Part shown: in pieces, positions 36,077-45,601 of the stretch
Position numbering within the stretch: position 1 is the stretch's first letter
How the letters are laid out: every line of letters begins with the position of its first letter
NCBI RefSeq assembly: GCF_900104225.1
Contig: NZ_FNJK01000001.1
Coordinates: forward strand, 310,001 to 374,000
Length of the DNA: 64,000 bases
Direction of reading: 5' to 3'
Origin: Streptococcus equinus
GTDB taxonomy: Bacteria > Bacillota > Bacilli > Lactobacillales > Streptococcaceae
The notes under the pieces: generated by a model
Told to the model about the DNA's origin: nothing
Database searches by the model: none
The model's input: only the letters and a program-made list of their open reading frames with translations
Position numbers and translations under genes: made by a program

Positions 36077-36093
36077 AAAAATTCAGAATTTTT
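36077..36093 (+). promoter_or_regulatory. Perfect 17-bp palindrome overlapping the rlmI-aro promoter (operator candidate)
   Basis: AAAAATTC-A-GAATTTTT is an exact inverted repeat ending at the TG of the extended -10. It matches 11 of 15 positions of the CodY consensus AATTTTCWGAAAATT. A regulator bound here would block the promoter. CodY identity is tentative. Confidence 0.6.
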
Positions 36094-36101
36094 GATATAA
36101 T
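36093..36101 (+). promoter_or_regulatory. Extended -10 promoter of the rlmI-aro operon
   Basis: TGA then TATAAT (36096-36101). Only 7 bases separate it from the ATG at 36109, so the mRNA would have essentially no leader. Confidence 0.75.
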
Positions 36102-36108
36102 AGACTTC

Positions 36109-37272
36109 ATGAACAAACTATACGTGGATTCTTTCGTTGAAAAGAAAATTAAGCGTGGTATTCAACTTTTGGATGGAAAAGATTTTCATCAACTTGATTT
36201 AGATAATCAATTAGTTGCACTTTATAATCATTCACGGCAGTTTTTGGGAACAGCTTACCTTTCTCGACAGAATAAAGGAATTGGTTGGTTCTTAGGAACA
36301 AGCAAGATTGATTTAACAGAGTCTTATTTTGTTAGCTTGTTTAGCAAGGCTAAGCAAAAGCGACAACATTTTGAGAATTCTGATTTAACAACGGCTTACC
36401 GATTATTTAATCAAGATGGCGATAATTTCGGTGGTGTGACGATAGATCGTTATGCTGATTTTGTTGTATTTTCTTGGTATAACACTTTTGTTTATCAGTA
36501 TCGTGATATCATTGTCGAAGCCTTTCAAAAAGTTTATCCTACGGTAAAAGGCGGATATGAAAAAATTCGCTTTAAAGGACTTGATTATGAGTCAGCTCAC
36601 ATTTATGGTCAAGAAGCACCTGAAACCTTTACTATTTTGGAAAATGGTGTCAAATACAGTGTTTTCATGAATGATGGTCTGATGACAGGTATCTTTTTAG
36701 ATCAACATGAAGTCCGTGATGCTTTAATTAATGAACTAGGTCTGGGAAGACGTGTTCTGAACATGTTTTCATATACAGCAGCTTTTTCAGTTGCAGCTGC
36801 TATGGGTGGTGCTACTGAAACAACTTCTGTAGACTTAGCGAAACGTTCTCGTGAATTGTCTCAAGCGCATTTTGAAGCCAATGGCCTTGATTTGACTAAT
36901 CATCATTTTGTGGTCATGGATGTTTTTGAATATTTCAAATACGCTAAACGTAAAAACTTGACTTTTGATTTGATTGTTATCGATCCACCAAGTTTTGCTC
37001 GTAATAAAAAACAAACATTTTCAGTTGCTAAAGACTATCACCGTTTAATTAGCCAAGCACTAGATGTTTTATCAGATGATGGCACAATCATTGCATCTAC
37101 GAATGCAGCTAATTTAACTGTGGCACAATTTAAGAAACAATTGGAAAAAGGATTTGCTTCTGTTAAGCATGAGTATATTCGCTTGCAACAATTGCCAAGT
37201 GATTTCACGGTTAACAAAGCAGATATGAGCAGTAATTATTTGAAAGTATTTACAATAAAGGTTGAGAAATGA
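36109..37272 (+). CDS. rlmI: Class I SAM-dependent rRNA methyltransferase, RlmI-like
   Basis: A 387-aa methyltransferase with an N-terminal PUA-like RNA-binding region (about 1-65). Its C-terminal Rossmann domain has [36 protein letters not shown] and the catalytic-type DPPS at residues 292-295. This is the layout of RlmI, which makes m5C in 23S rRNA in E. coli. The exact modified base here is inferred. No Shine-Dalgarno precedes the ATG, and the -10 element ends 7 bases upstream. The stop overlaps aroD by 4 bases, making it the first gene of an aromatic-pathway operon. Confidence 0.9.
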   Translation: MNKLYVDSFVEKKIKRGIQLLDGKDFHQLDLDNQLVALYNHSRQFLGTAYLSRQNKGIGWFLGTSKIDLTESYFVSLFSKAKQKRQHFENSDLTTAYRLFNQDGDNFGGVTIDRYADFVVFSWYNTFVYQYRDIIVEAFQKVYPTVKGGYEKIRFKGLDYESAHIYGQEAPETFTILENGVKYSVFMNDGLMTGIFLDQHEVRDALINELGLGRRVLNMFSYTAAFSVAAAMGGATETTSVDLAKRSRELSQAHFEANGLDLTNHHFVVMDVFEYFKYAKRKNLTFDLIVIDPPSFARNKKQTFSVAKDYHRLISQALDVLSDDGTIIASTNAANLTVAQFKKQLEKGFASVKHEYIRLQQLPSDFTVNKADMSSNYLKVFTIKVEK

Positions 37273-37946
37273 AGATAGTAGTACCTATTATGCCGAAAGA
37301 TTTAGAAGAGGCGCAGTCGATTGACATCTCGAGGTTTGAAGATGTCGATATTATCGAATGGCGAGCAGATTACTTAGCCAAAGAAGATATTATGACGGTT
37401 GCGCCAGCTATTTTTGAAAAATTTTCTGGCAGAGAAATTATTTTTACTATTCGTACAGATAGAGAAGGTGGTAATCTTAATCTATCTGATGACGAATATG
37501 TTGAGCTTTTGAAAAATATCAATGCTATTTATCATCCAGATTACATTGACTTTGAATATTTTTCACATAAAAAAGCCTTTCAACAAATGTTAGAGTTTCC
37601 AAATCTAGTTTTGTCTTATCATAATTTTGAAGAGACTCCTGAAAACTTGATGGAATCATTTTCTGAGCTAACAGCACTGGCTCCTCGTGTGGTAAAAGTT
37701 GCTGTTATGCCGCAGAGTGAACAAGATGTTATTGACTTGATGAACTATACTCGTGGATTTAAAACCTTAAATCCAGAACAAGAGTATGCAACGATGTCAA
37801 TGGGCATACTTGGACGTGTTTCGCGTTTTGCTGTTGATGTTTTTGGCTCATCATGGTCTTTTGCAAGCCTAGACCAAACAAGTGCACCTGGACAGGTTGC
37901 TCTTGCCGATATGAAACGTATTAGGGAGGTACTTGATGCAGATTGA
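37269..37946 (+). CDS. aroD: 3-dehydroquinate dehydratase, type I
   Basis: Third step of the shikimate pathway: dehydration of 3-dehydroquinate to 3-dehydroshikimate through a Schiff base. The protein is 225 aa, normal for type I. The catalytic pair is His118 (LSYHNFEET) and the Schiff-base Lys143 (VVKVAVMP). The substrate-binding C-terminal segment [12 protein letters not shown] is also present. It overlaps rlmI by 4 bases (ATGA) and aroE by 11 bases, so translation of the run is coupled. Confidence 0.96.
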   Translation: MKIVVPIMPKDLEEAQSIDISRFEDVDIIEWRADYLAKEDIMTVAPAIFEKFSGREIIFTIRTDREGGNLNLSDDEYVELLKNINAIYHPDYIDFEYFSHKKAFQQMLEFPNLVLSYHNFEETPENLMESFSELTALAPRVVKVAVMPQSEQDVIDLMNYTRGFKTLNPEQEYATMSMGILGRVSRFAVDVFGSSWSFASLDQTSAPGQVALADMKRIREVLDAD

Positions 37947-38805
37947 TGGATACACTCGCTTAGCCGCTGTTGTGGCAACGCCGATTAAACACTCTATTTC
38001 ACCATTTATTCATAATTACGCTTTTGATAAAACAGGCGTTAATGGTGTTTACGTTGCCTGGGATATTCCTGAGGAAGATCTAGCGGTTACTTTGGAAAAT
38101 GTTAAACGTTATGACATGTTTGGTGTTAATATTTCAATGCCATACAAACAAAAAGTCATGCCTTATATGGATGAGTTGACTGATTCAGCAGCTCTGATTG
38201 GTGCGGTTAATACTGTTATTAATCGTGACGGCAAATTGGTTGGCCATAATACAGATGGTATTGGCTTCTTTAGAAGTCTGTCTACTTTTGCTGATTTTGA
38301 TGTAAAAGGCAAAACAATGACGATTCTTGGTGGCGGAGGAGCTGCAACGGCTCTTATTGCACAAGCAGCACTAAATGGTGCTGGTCATATTAACATTTTC
38401 AATCAGACACAGTTCTTGGATGCGACTCGAGATAAAGCTAAAGAACTATCTGATAAAACTGGTGTATCTATCACAGTTTATCCAGTCGAAGATTTGAAAA
38501 CAATTCAAGAAAAGGTTTTGAAATCACAACTTTTTGTCAATGCGACAAGTGTTGGAATGGATGGAAAATCAATGATTATCACAGAAGATTTTGAATTTCC
38601 TGAAGGATTGTTGGTAGCTGATACGATTTATCAACCATTTGAAACACCATTCTTGAAATTAGCACGAAGCAAAGGTCTCAAAGCGCTTAATGGCTTGGGA
38701 ATGTTATTGTTCCAAGCTGCAGAAGCATTTGAAATCTGGACTGGTGAGACTATGCCAACAGCTGAAATTTGGTCAGCTTTAGAAGAAAAGTACAATACAA
38801 AATAG
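37936..38805 (+). CDS. aroE: Shikimate dehydrogenase
   Basis: This enzyme reduces 3-dehydroshikimate to shikimate with NADPH. The 289-aa protein has the substrate motif [10 protein letters not shown] near the N terminus, catalytic Lys71 in SMPYK, and the NAD(P)-binding GGGGAATAL loop. The AGAVNTV and NTDGIGF segments are also conserved. The start at ATG 37936 has GGGAGG (37924-37929) at 6-base spacing. An in-frame TTG at 37933 is less likely. It continues the aro operon, 19 bases before aroB. Confidence 0.96.
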   Translation: MQIDGYTRLAAVVATPIKHSISPFIHNYAFDKTGVNGVYVAWDIPEEDLAVTLENVKRYDMFGVNISMPYKQKVMPYMDELTDSAALIGAVNTVINRDGKLVGHNTDGIGFFRSLSTFADFDVKGKTMTILGGGGAATALIAQAALNGAGHINIFNQTQFLDATRDKAKELSDKTGVSITVYPVEDLKTIQEKVLKSQLFVNATSVGMDGKSMIITEDFEFPEGLLVADTIYQPFETPFLKLARSKGLKALNGLGMLLFQAAEAFEIWTGETMPTAEIWSALEEKYNTK

Positions 38806-38824
38806 GATAATATAGGTGACGCTA

Positions 38825-39892
38825 ATGAAATTGAATGTTAATCTCCCTCAAACACCTTATGATATTGTGATTGAAAAAGGTGTCTTAGCTAAAGCCGGTG
38901 ATTGGGTAAAGTCATTATGGCAACCTCAAAAAATCGCCCTTATTACAGATAACCATGTTGGAAGTTTGTATGCTGAAAAAGTTAAGCTTAGTATTGAAAA
39001 TGCTGGCTTTGAAGTGATTGTTTTTGATTTTCTAGAAGGTGAAGCTTCAAAAAATCTTCAGACAGTTAATAAAGCGTATGAATTCTTGGTTAAAAACGGC
39101 ATGACACGTAGCGATGGTATTGTTGCCCTTGGTGGTGGTGTCGTTGGAGATTTAGCTGGTTTTGTTGCGTCTACTTATATGCGTGGCATTCATTTCTTAC
39201 AAATTCCGACAAGTTTGACTGCTCAAGTCGACTCATCAATTGGTGGTAAAACTGGTGTCAATACGCCATTTGCCAAAAATATGGTTGGTACTTTTACGCA
39301 ACCGGATGGTGTTTTAATTGATCCTGAAACTCTTCAAACTCTTGGAAAACGTGAGCTCATTGAAGGGATGGGAGAAGTGATCAAATATGGTTTGATCGAT
39401 GATGTTGAATTGTGGGATGAACTATCTGCTATGGATGGTTCACCAGAAAGCATTTTAAATCATGCTGAGAGCATTATCTACCGTTCATGTAATGTAAAAC
39501 GTAAAGTCGTTGTTGAAGATGAACTTGATAATGGCGTTCGACTTTATCTTAATTTTGGTCACACCATTGGACATGCTGTGGAAGCAACAGCAGGTTATGG
39601 TAAAGTGATGCATGGTGAAGCTGTAGCGATTGGTATGGTACAAATTTCTCGTGTTGCCGAAGCGAAAGGTTTAATGCCTAAAGGCATCACTAAAGATATT
39701 TATGATATGTGCCAAAAATTTGGTTTGCCAACAGACTACCAACCATGGGATGTTGAAGTACTTTATGGTGCTTTAGTACATGATAAGAAAGCTCGCGGTA
39801 AAATGATTAAGACCGTCATCGTACCAGAGCTTGGTAGTGCAGCGATTAATCAGATCCCCCTTGAAGAGATGAAAGAGTATTTGGAGAAGTAA
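38825..39892 (+). CDS. aroB: 3-dehydroquinate synthase
   Basis: This NAD- and metal-dependent enzyme converts DAHP to 3-dehydroquinate, the step before AroD. The protein is 355 aa from ATG 38825, the start supported by similarity of the opening [14 protein letters not shown]. An in-frame GTG at 38816 is possible. Signature segments are [36 protein letters not shown], the metal-ligand region GMGEVIKYG and [12 protein letters not shown]. It sits in tandem with aroE and aroC; aroC begins one base after its stop. Confidence 0.96.
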   Translation: MKLNVNLPQTPYDIVIEKGVLAKAGDWVKSLWQPQKIALITDNHVGSLYAEKVKLSIENAGFEVIVFDFLEGEASKNLQTVNKAYEFLVKNGMTRSDGIVALGGGVVGDLAGFVASTYMRGIHFLQIPTSLTAQVDSSIGGKTGVNTPFAKNMVGTFTQPDGVLIDPETLQTLGKRELIEGMGEVIKYGLIDDVELWDELSAMDGSPESILNHAESIIYRSCNVKRKVVVEDELDNGVRLYLNFGHTIGHAVEATAGYGKVMHGEAVAIGMVQISRVAEAKGLMPKGITKDIYDMCQKFGLPTDYQPWDVEVLYGALVHDKKARGKMIKTVIVPELGSAAINQIPLEEMKEYLEK

Positions 39893-39893
39893 T

Positions 39894-41060
39894 ATGAGAT
39901 ATTTGACAGCTGGTGAATCTCACGGACCGCGTTTAACTGCAATTATTGAAGGAGTTCCTGCAGGACTTCCTTTAACTGCTGACGACATTAATGTTGATTT
40001 AAAACGTCGCCAAGGCGGCTATGGCCGCGGCGGACGTATGAAAATTGAGTCAGATAAAGTTGAAATCACATCTGGTGTACGTCACGGTAAGACAACTGGT
40101 GCTCCAATTACCCTCAACGTTATTAATAAAGACCATCAAAAATGGTTAGATATTATGGCTGTTGAAGATATTGATGATGCCTTAAAAACAAAACGTAAAA
40201 TTACTCATCCACGACCAGGTCATGCGGACCTTGTTGGTGGTATGAAATATCGATTTGAGGATTTGCGTAATTCTTTAGAGCGTTCGTCTGCACGCGAAAC
40301 AACAATGCGTGTAGCAGTTGGTGCAGTTGCTAAACGTATTTTGGCTGAACTTGATATCGAAATTGCTAACCATGTGGTGGTATTTGGTGGCAAAGAAATC
40401 GATGTTCCAGAAGGCCTTACGGTTTCACAAATTAAAGAATTAGCAAGTCAATCTGAAGTTTCAATTGTTAACCAAGAACGTGAGCAAGAAATCAAAGATT
40501 ATATCGACCAAATCAAGAAAGATGGGGATACCATTGGTGGTGTGGTTGAAACAGTTGTCGGTGGCGTTCCTGTTGGACTTGGTTCTTACGTTCAATGGGA
40601 TAAAAAACTTGATGCTAAGATTGCTGGTGCGGTTGTTTCTATCAATGCCTTTAAAGGTGTAGAGTTTGGTTTAGGTTTCAAAGATGGTTACCTTAAAGGA
40701 AGCCAAGTAATGGATGAAATCCTTTGGAACGAAGAAGAAGGTTACACTCGTCGCACTAATAATCTTGGCGGTTTTGAAGGTGGAATGACAAATGGACAAC
40801 CAATCGTTGTTCGCGGTGTCATGAAACCTATTCCAACGCTTTATAAACCTTTGATGTCAGTTGATATTGAAACACATGAACCTTATAAAGCAACTGTTGA
40901 ACGTTCAGATCCAACGGCTCTTCCTGCAGCTGGTGTTGTTATGGAAGCTGTTGTAGCAACAGTTGTGGCTGATGAGATTCTTGAAAAATTCTCTTCTGAC
41001 AATCTCGAAGAATTAAAAGAAGCTGTCGCTCGTCATCGTGATTATGTCAAACATTTTTAA
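39894..41060 (+). CDS. aroC: Chorismate synthase
   Basis: This enzyme converts EPSP to chorismate with reduced FMN. The 388-aa protein opens [18 protein letters not shown] and has the [12 protein letters not shown] basic loop. It also has [25 protein letters not shown] and the C-terminal DPTALPAAG motif, all strongly conserved. GGAGAAG lies just before the ATG. It ends the tight aro block; a weak hairpin separates it from tyrA. Confidence 0.97.
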   Translation: MRYLTAGESHGPRLTAIIEGVPAGLPLTADDINVDLKRRQGGYGRGGRMKIESDKVEITSGVRHGKTTGAPITLNVINKDHQKWLDIMAVEDIDDALKTKRKITHPRPGHADLVGGMKYRFEDLRNSLERSSARETTMRVAVGAVAKRILAELDIEIANHVVVFGGKEIDVPEGLTVSQIKELASQSEVSIVNQEREQEIKDYIDQIKKDGDTIGGVVETVVGGVPVGLGSYVQWDKKLDAKIAGAVVSINAFKGVEFGLGFKDGYLKGSQVMDEILWNEEEGYTRRTNNLGGFEGGMTNGQPIVVRGVMKPIPTLYKPLMSVDIETHEPYKATVERSDPTALPAAGVVMEAVVATVVADEILEKFSSDNLEELKEAVARHRDYVKHF

Positions 41061-41077
41061 TGCATAAACAGTTGACT

Positions 41078-41107
41078 GAAGCTGAGACTAGGGTGCTCAG
41101 CTTCTTT
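41078..41107 (+). terminator. Weak terminator-like hairpin between aroC and tyrA
   Basis: GAAGCTGAG (41078-41086) pairs with CTCAGCTTC (41096-41104) around a nine-base loop and is followed by only TTT. It may cause partial termination or protect the 3' end. Confidence 0.55.
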
Positions 41108-41141
41108 CTATAAGGAATTGTAATCCGGAAATGGAGAAACT

Positions 41142-42248
41142 ATGAAAAATAAAGTGATTTATGTAGCAGGTTTAGGTTTGATTGGTGGGTCCCTGGCTTT
41201 AGGGATTAAACGAGACCATCCTGATTATAAAATCCTAGGATACAACCGTTCTGACAAATCGCGTAATGTTGCTCTTGAACGTGGTATTGTAGATGAAGCG
41301 ACAGCAGATTTTAAAGAATTTGCTCCACTAGCTGATGTGATTATTTTGGCGGTTCCTATTAAACAGACGATTGAATTTATTAAGATTCTTTCTGAGATGG
41401 ATTTGAAAGATAATGTCATCATTACTGATGCTGGTTCAACCAAAGGTGAAATCGTTGAAGCAGGTGAAAAGTACTTAGCTGGTAAAAAGGTTCGTTTTGT
41501 TGGCTCACATCCAATGGCAGGTTCACACAAATCAGGTGCTATTGCTGCCGATGTTAATCTTTTTGAGAATGCTTATTATATTTTTACACCATCTTCTTTA
41601 ACGCTTGATGGAACAATCGATGAACTTAAAGGAATTTTGTCTGGCTTGCACGCACGTTATGTGGAAATCGATGCAGCTGAGCATGATCGTGTGACCAGTC
41701 AAATCTCGCATTTTCCTCACATTCTTGCTGCAAGCTTGATGGAACAAGCGGGTGATTATGCGACTGAACACGAAATGGCTAATCATTTTGCAGCTGGTGC
41801 TTTTCGAGATATGACACGTATTGCCGAAAGTGAGCCAGGCATGTGGACCAGCATTCTTTTGACAAATAAAGAAGCAGTTATAGGCCGCATTGATGATTTT
41901 AAAGAGAGACTTGATGCGGTTAAAGAATTTATTTCTAAAAGCGACGGTGATGCCATTTGGAATTACTTCAACCATGCTAAAGAGACACGTAAGGAAATGC
42001 AAATTCATAAACGTGGTGGTGTAGAAAGCGCCTTTGATCTTTTTGTGGATGTTCCTGACGAAGAAGATGTTATCTTAAGAATCTTGGAATTACTTCGTGG
42101 AACGTCTTTGGTTAACATTCACGTTAACGAGGAAAATCGTGAAGATATCAATGGTATCTTACAGATTTCGTTTAAGAATGCTAAAGATTTAGAGCATGCT
42201 AAAAAGGTTATTAGTGAAAATACTAATTATAAAGTTCATATTAATTAA
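41142..42248 (+). CDS. tyrA: Prephenate dehydrogenase
   Basis: This enzyme makes 4-hydroxyphenylpyruvate from prephenate for tyrosine synthesis, using NAD(P). The 368-aa protein has the Rossmann loop GLGLIGGSLA near residues 10-19, TDAGSTKG and the catalytic-type GSHPMAGSHKSG segment. A helical dimerisation domain contains SQISHFPHILA. The C-terminal ~70 residues (LLRGTSLVNIHVNEENREDINGILQISF region) look like an ACT-type regulatory domain, suggesting tyrosine feedback. It continues the aromatic block. Confidence 0.95.
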   Translation: MKNKVIYVAGLGLIGGSLALGIKRDHPDYKILGYNRSDKSRNVALERGIVDEATADFKEFAPLADVIILAVPIKQTIEFIKILSEMDLKDNVIITDAGSTKGEIVEAGEKYLAGKKVRFVGSHPMAGSHKSGAIAADVNLFENAYYIFTPSSLTLDGTIDELKGILSGLHARYVEIDAAEHDRVTSQISHFPHILAASLMEQAGDYATEHEMANHFAAGAFRDMTRIAESEPGMWTSILLTNKEAVIGRIDDFKERLDAVKEFISKSDGDAIWNYFNHAKETRKEMQIHKRGGVESAFDLFVDVPDEEDVILRILELLRGTSLVNIHVNEENREDINGILQISFKNAKDLEHAKKVISENTNYKVHIN

Positions 42249-42259
42249 GGAGAGATACT

Positions 42260-42598
42260 ATGGCAAATATTTATGATTTAGCAAACGAATTGGAACGCGA
42301 AATTCGTGTTCTTCCAGAATACAAAAAAGCACAAGAATGTCGTGCTGCCATTGATGCTGATGAAGAAGCCAAAGCCTTGTTTAAAGAATTTACTGAATTC
42401 CAACAAGGGCTTTATGCAAAATTGCAATCTGGCCAAATGCCTACAGGTGATGAACAAACTAAAATGCAAGAACTAGGGGCTAAAATTGAAGCAAATCCAG
42501 TTTTGAAAGCCTATCTTGGTGCGCAACAATCATTATCAGTGTATGTAGCAGATCTTGAAAAAATCATTTTTGGACCACTACAAGATCTTTTGAAATAA
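42260..42598 (+). CDS. YlbF/YheA-family (DUF964) protein
   Basis: A 112-aa, mostly helical acidic protein of the YlbF/YmcA/YheA family (annotated UPF0342 in streptococci). The pattern NELEREIRVLPEYKKAQECRAA, then KALFKEFTEFQQ, then a C-terminal LEKIIFGPL fits the family. In Bacillus, relatives YlbF and YmcA form a complex that affects mRNA processing and development. The YheA/YheX branch is uncharacterised. AAGGAGAGA precedes the ATG, and it is 11 bases after tyrA. Confidence 0.85.
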   Translation: MANIYDLANELEREIRVLPEYKKAQECRAAIDADEEAKALFKEFTEFQQGLYAKLQSGQMPTGDEQTKMQELGAKIEANPVLKAYLGAQQSLSVYVADLEKIIFGPLQDLLK

Positions 42599-42605
42599 CT
42601 ATTGT

Positions 42606-42633
42606 AACCTAACATTTCTTGTTAGGTTCTTTT
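42606..42633 (+). terminator. Rho-independent terminator after the YheA-like gene
   Basis: AACCTAACA/TGTTAGGTT, a perfect 9-bp stem with a TTTCT loop (42606-42628), then CTTTTC. It ends the aromatic operon. Confidence 0.85.
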
Positions 42634-42690
42634 CGTATTTTTAGGATGAAAGGTCTATAATGATTGATAACTTTATAAGGAGGTTGTTTT

Positions 42691-43608
42691 ATGTCACGTA
42701 AGGTCGGAATTATTGGAATGGGTCATGTCGGCTCAACAGTTGCTCATGGGCTGATTGCTCAGGGAGCATTTGATGATTATGTACTAATTGATATAGATGA
42801 AAAGAAAGTGACAGCGGATGCCGTCGATTTTCGTGATGCAGCAGCAAATTTGAATCAACATGCTAATATTGTAATTAATGATTATCAAGCTTTAGCAGAT
42901 GCTGATGTGGTGATTTCTGCTTTAGGGAATATTAAACTCCAAGATAATCCTAATGCAGACCGTTTTGCTGAGTTGCCATTTACTGCAAAAGAAGTGCCTG
43001 GTGTTGCTAAAAAATTGAAAGAAGTTGGTTTTAAAGGCATTATTATTGCTATTTCAAATCCAGTTGATGTGATTACAAGCCTTTATCAACATTATTCAGG
43101 GCTTCCAAAAGAACGTGTTATTGGAACTGGTACCCTACTTGATACAGCTCGTATGAAACGTGCTGTTTCAGAACGATTTGGTGTTGATGCTCGTAGTGTT
43201 TATGGTTACAATTTGGGTGAACATGGTAATTCACAATTTACAGCTTGGAGTCAAGTTCGGGTTAAAGGTCAACCTATTTCAAAATTTACTGACGATGAAA
43301 CACTTGACGAAATTGCTCATGAGGCTATGATTGGTGGTCATACTGTCTTTTATGGTAAGAAATACACTAGTTATGGTATTGCAAGCGCAGCGATTCGTTT
43401 AGCACTTGCCGTTGTTTCAGATAGTCATGAAGAACTTCCTGTTTCAAATTACTATGAACCATTAGATACTTACCTTAGCTATCCAGCTATTGTTGGACGA
43501 GAAGGTATTATTGAACAAATTAAATTGACATTACCTGCAGAAGAAGAAGCTAAGCTAGAAAACTCAGCTAACTTTATCAAACGTAAATTTGCTGAAAGTC
43601 TAAAATAA
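42691..43608 (+). CDS. L-2-hydroxyisocaproate dehydrogenase-like (LDH/MDH family)
   Basis: A 305-aa NAD-dependent 2-hydroxyacid dehydrogenase of the lactate/malate dehydrogenase fold. The [13 protein letters not shown] nucleotide loop is at the N terminus, [12 protein letters not shown] and [14 protein letters not shown] follow, and the catalytic His lies in GEHGNSQF. Classic lactate dehydrogenases have GEHGDSE. The Asn and Gln here are as in HicDH enzymes, which reduce branched 2-ketoacids. It is therefore less likely to be the main lactate dehydrogenase. TATAAT at 42656-42661 and AAGGAGG support independent expression. Confidence 0.86.
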   Translation: MSRKVGIIGMGHVGSTVAHGLIAQGAFDDYVLIDIDEKKVTADAVDFRDAAANLNQHANIVINDYQALADADVVISALGNIKLQDNPNADRFAELPFTAKEVPGVAKKLKEVGFKGIIIAISNPVDVITSLYQHYSGLPKERVIGTGTLLDTARMKRAVSERFGVDARSVYGYNLGEHGNSQFTAWSQVRVKGQPISKFTDDETLDEIAHEAMIGGHTVFYGKKYTSYGIASAAIRLALAVVSDSHEELPVSNYYEPLDTYLSYPAIVGREGIIEQIKLTLPAEEEAKLENSANFIKRKFAESLK

Positions 43609-43611
43609 AGA

Positions 43612-43640
43612 AAAATCCCATCTGAAAATCAGGTGGGATT
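43612..43640 (-). terminator. Terminator of folC
   Basis: AATCCCATCTGA (43614-43625) pairs with TCAGGTGGGATT (43629-43640, one G-U). On the minus strand it is followed by TTTTT. The plus strand lacks a T run, so it serves folC mainly. Confidence 0.82.
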
Positions 43641-44886
43641 ATTGATTAAGCAAATAATTTCGAACTTCTGAAATGAAATAAAGAGAACCCGTGACAACAA
43701 AGAGGTCATCGGTTTTTTGTTTAGCTTGTTTGAGCCAATCTTTGTAATTGGCAATTTTGGTATATTGCTCAGGGTAATCTGATAGAGCTTGTGCCTGATA
43801 GAAGTCAAAGCTTGTAACAGCTAAGTCATAGGCTGATAACTCCTCAAGCATTTGATTGAGGGGTTTACGCCCTAGTCCAGCAAAAAGGATATGGATGGTT
43901 TTATTTGAAAAATCACTTTTTAAAACATCGACTAATTTAGCAATGGAATCCTCATTATGAGCGCCATCCAACATGAGATTATCTTGAATGAGTTCACAAC
44001 GTCCAGCCCAGACTGTTTTTTGTAATCCTTTTTTGATACTTGTTTCAGTAATCTTAGTGAAGTCAGGCTTCAGGATATTAGCCGCCATGGCCGCCAATGA
44101 AGCATTAGCCCTTTGATGGTGCCCAAGCATCGATAAAGTGATGTCTGAGATAGTTGTATTTTTGTATGTGAATGTAAAAGTTCTTCCGTTTTCACTGATT
44201 GAAAAATCTTTATTAATCTCAAAGGTCGGACAATTCAAGTTTTTGGCTTTTTGATAAAAAACTTGTTGAACATCTGGTGCCATTTTACCAAAGATAAAAG
44301 GAACATGAGTTTTTAGAACGCCAGCTTTGTGACTAGCAATTTCTGTCAAAGTATCTCCAAGGGTATCTTGGTGGTCAATGCTGATTGAGGGACAAATGAC
44401 GGCTTTAGCTGTGAAGACATTAGTTGAGTCGTAAGTTCCGCCGATGCCTGCTTCTATGACAGCTATGTCGACTGGATTGATTTTGGCAAAATAGTAGAAC
44501 ATGAGCACAGTAACAAGTTCAAATTCTGTCACTTTACCGACTTTATTTTGAAAATCATAGTTTTCGACAATAGGCTTAATAGCCTGCGCAGTTTTTACCA
44601 AATCCTGGTCAGAAATTTCCTTGCTATCGATAGCAATTCGCTCGTTAAAGCGCGTGATAAAAGGAGAAGTGAATGTTCCTGTTTTATAACCAGATTCAGT
44701 TAAAATGTGTTGTAGAAAACTTGTTGTTGAGCCTTTTCCGTTTGTTCCAACGATGTGGATAGCAGGAAACTTGTCTTGGGGATTGTCAAGCAAGTTTAGG
44801 AGATATCGCATACGCTCTAAACTTGGTCTGCGTCCGTTAGCTTTGTGAGAGTGAATCCAATTTAGTGTTTCAGTATAAGACATCAT
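43639..44886 (-). CDS. folC: Folylpolyglutamate synthase/dihydrofolate synthase
   Basis: This enzyme adds glutamate residues to folates, and in many bacteria also makes dihydrofolate. The 415-aa protein has the Mur-ligase-like P-loop GTNGKGSTT (about 47-55), the loop TFTSPFITRFNERI, VIEAGIGGTYDSTN, SIDHQDTLG and LDGAHNEDSI. Length is normal. Adjacent ATGs at 44886 and 44883 compete; the upstream AGG element favours the first. It runs opposite to the surrounding genes with the Ser/Thr-rich membrane protein gene upstream. Confidence 0.94.
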   Translation of the reverse strand: MMSYTETLNWIHSHKANGRRPSLERMRYLLNLLDNPQDKFPAIHIVGTNGKGSTTSFLQHILTESGYKTGTFTSPFITRFNERIAIDSKEISDQDLVKTAQAIKPIVENYDFQNKVGKVTEFELVTVLMFYYFAKINPVDIAVIEAGIGGTYDSTNVFTAKAVICPSISIDHQDTLGDTLTEIASHKAGVLKTHVPFIFGKMAPDVQQVFYQKAKNLNCPTFEINKDFSISENGRTFTFTYKNTTISDITLSMLGHHQRANASLAAMAANILKPDFTKITETSIKKGLQKTVWAGRCELIQDNLMLDGAHNEDSIAKLVDVLKSDFSNKTIHILFAGLGRKPLNQMLEELSAYDLAVTSFDFYQAQALSDYPEQYTKIANYKDWLKQAKQKTDDLFVVTGSLYFISEVRNYLLNQ

Positions 44887-44903
44887 TTGATTTACCTAGT
44901 AAA

Positions 44904-44951
44904 AAAGAGGTGGGCTGGTAAGGAATTCTTTTGAGCCCATTCCTCTTTGAT
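44904..44951 (-). terminator. Terminator between the Ser/Thr-rich gene and folC
   Basis: On the minus strand, AAGAGG plus GGGCT at 44905-44918 can pair imperfectly with AGCCC plus CCTCTT (44933-44948), followed by six T. It would limit read-through into folC. Confidence 0.65.
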
Positions 44952-44952
44952 A

Positions 44953-45405
44953 TTATTGATTTGTTTCAGTAGCACTTCCTGCTGTAGTATCAGATGTTGC
45001 TTGAGAACTTGTTTGAGTGTTGTCTTGAGTTGTATCAGCACTTGAACTATAAGTTGTTGTATCTGAACTTGAGCTGTAGCTTGTGTCAGCGTCATCGTTA
45101 TAAGTTGTATTAGCTGAAGCTGAACTTGAGTAAGTAGTTGATGCTGATGTATCGGTTTTACTATTGTTTCCTTTGTTGCCTTCTTTAATAACAACGGTTG
45201 TTGTTGATTTATCAGTTGGTTTCTGATTTGAAGAACCTTTCACAGCATTAGTGATTGTAATGCTGGCTACGATAATACTAAGGATAGAACCAATAAGTGC
45301 AATTGTTTTTTGAAAGGCTGAAAAGCCTTTTTTAATGTGCTTTGATGGGGCTTGTTCCTTATCTTTTTGTGATTTTTTTTGACGTCTTGAATAATGTTGA
45401 GACAT
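44953..45405 (-). CDS. Ser/Thr-rich single-pass membrane protein, DUF6556-like
   Basis: A 150-aa protein. The N terminus is basic (many Lys, Arg and Gln, residues 1-32), one hydrophobic segment spans about 33-55, and the remainder is low-complexity Ser/Thr/Asp/Tyr with short repeats such as YSSS. Topology suggests a cytoplasmic basic head and an extracellular disordered tail. Streptococci carry proteins of this form (DUF6556 as I recall it) near folC. No catalytic motif is seen and the function is unknown. AAAGGAG precedes the ATG. Confidence 0.78.
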   Translation of the reverse strand: MSQHYSRRQKKSQKDKEQAPSKHIKKGFSAFQKTIALIGSILSIIVASITITNAVKGSSNQKPTDKSTTTVVIKEGNKGNNSKTDTSASTTYSSSASANTTYNDDADTSYSSSSDTTTYSSSADTTQDNTQTSSQATSDTTAGSATETNQ

Positions 45406-45433
45406 TTTTAACTCCTTTTTCGCGTATGATTCT

Positions 45434-45461
45434 ATTATAGTTTTTTCATTTTAAAAGTCCA
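45434..45461 (-). promoter_or_regulatory. Promoter of the Ser/Thr-rich membrane protein gene
   Basis: On the minus strand, TGGACT (45461-45456), 16-base spacer and TATAAT (45439-45434), about 28 bases upstream of the ATG. Confidence 0.65.
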
Positions 45462-45539
45462 GTATGAGATGAGGCTCTTTCAGAAAATATTTTAAAGCAT
45501 TTTCTTAAAAATAGCCTTAAAAAACTTAGGATTAAAGCT

Positions 45540-45568
45540 TTCACACTTATAAGAGACTGTGCTATAAT
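45540..45568 (+). promoter_or_regulatory. Promoter of nifS-thiI
   Basis: -35 TTCACA (45540-45545), a 17-base spacer, and an extended -10 TGC-TATAAT (45563-45568). Five of six -35 positions match consensus. Confidence 0.85.
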
Positions 45569-45601
45569 GGTAGTATTGATTTTTTGGTGAAGGAAGAAAA
45601 A

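Noticed and set aside
41598-42008. 136-codon open frame on the minus strand inside tyrA
   Set aside because: It is antisense to a well-conserved enzyme, has no ribosome site, and its translation is rich in Cys/Phe/His without any family pattern.
44892-45194. 100-codon frame overlapping the Ser/Thr-rich membrane protein gene
   Set aside because: Low-complexity Gln/Leu/Thr translation in an alternative frame of a repetitive gene; the other frame has a signal-anchor layout, promoter and ribosome site.
45528-45548. CcpA (cre) site upstream of nifS
   Set aside because: The AAAGCTTT core is palindromic but lacks the central CG expected of a cre site.
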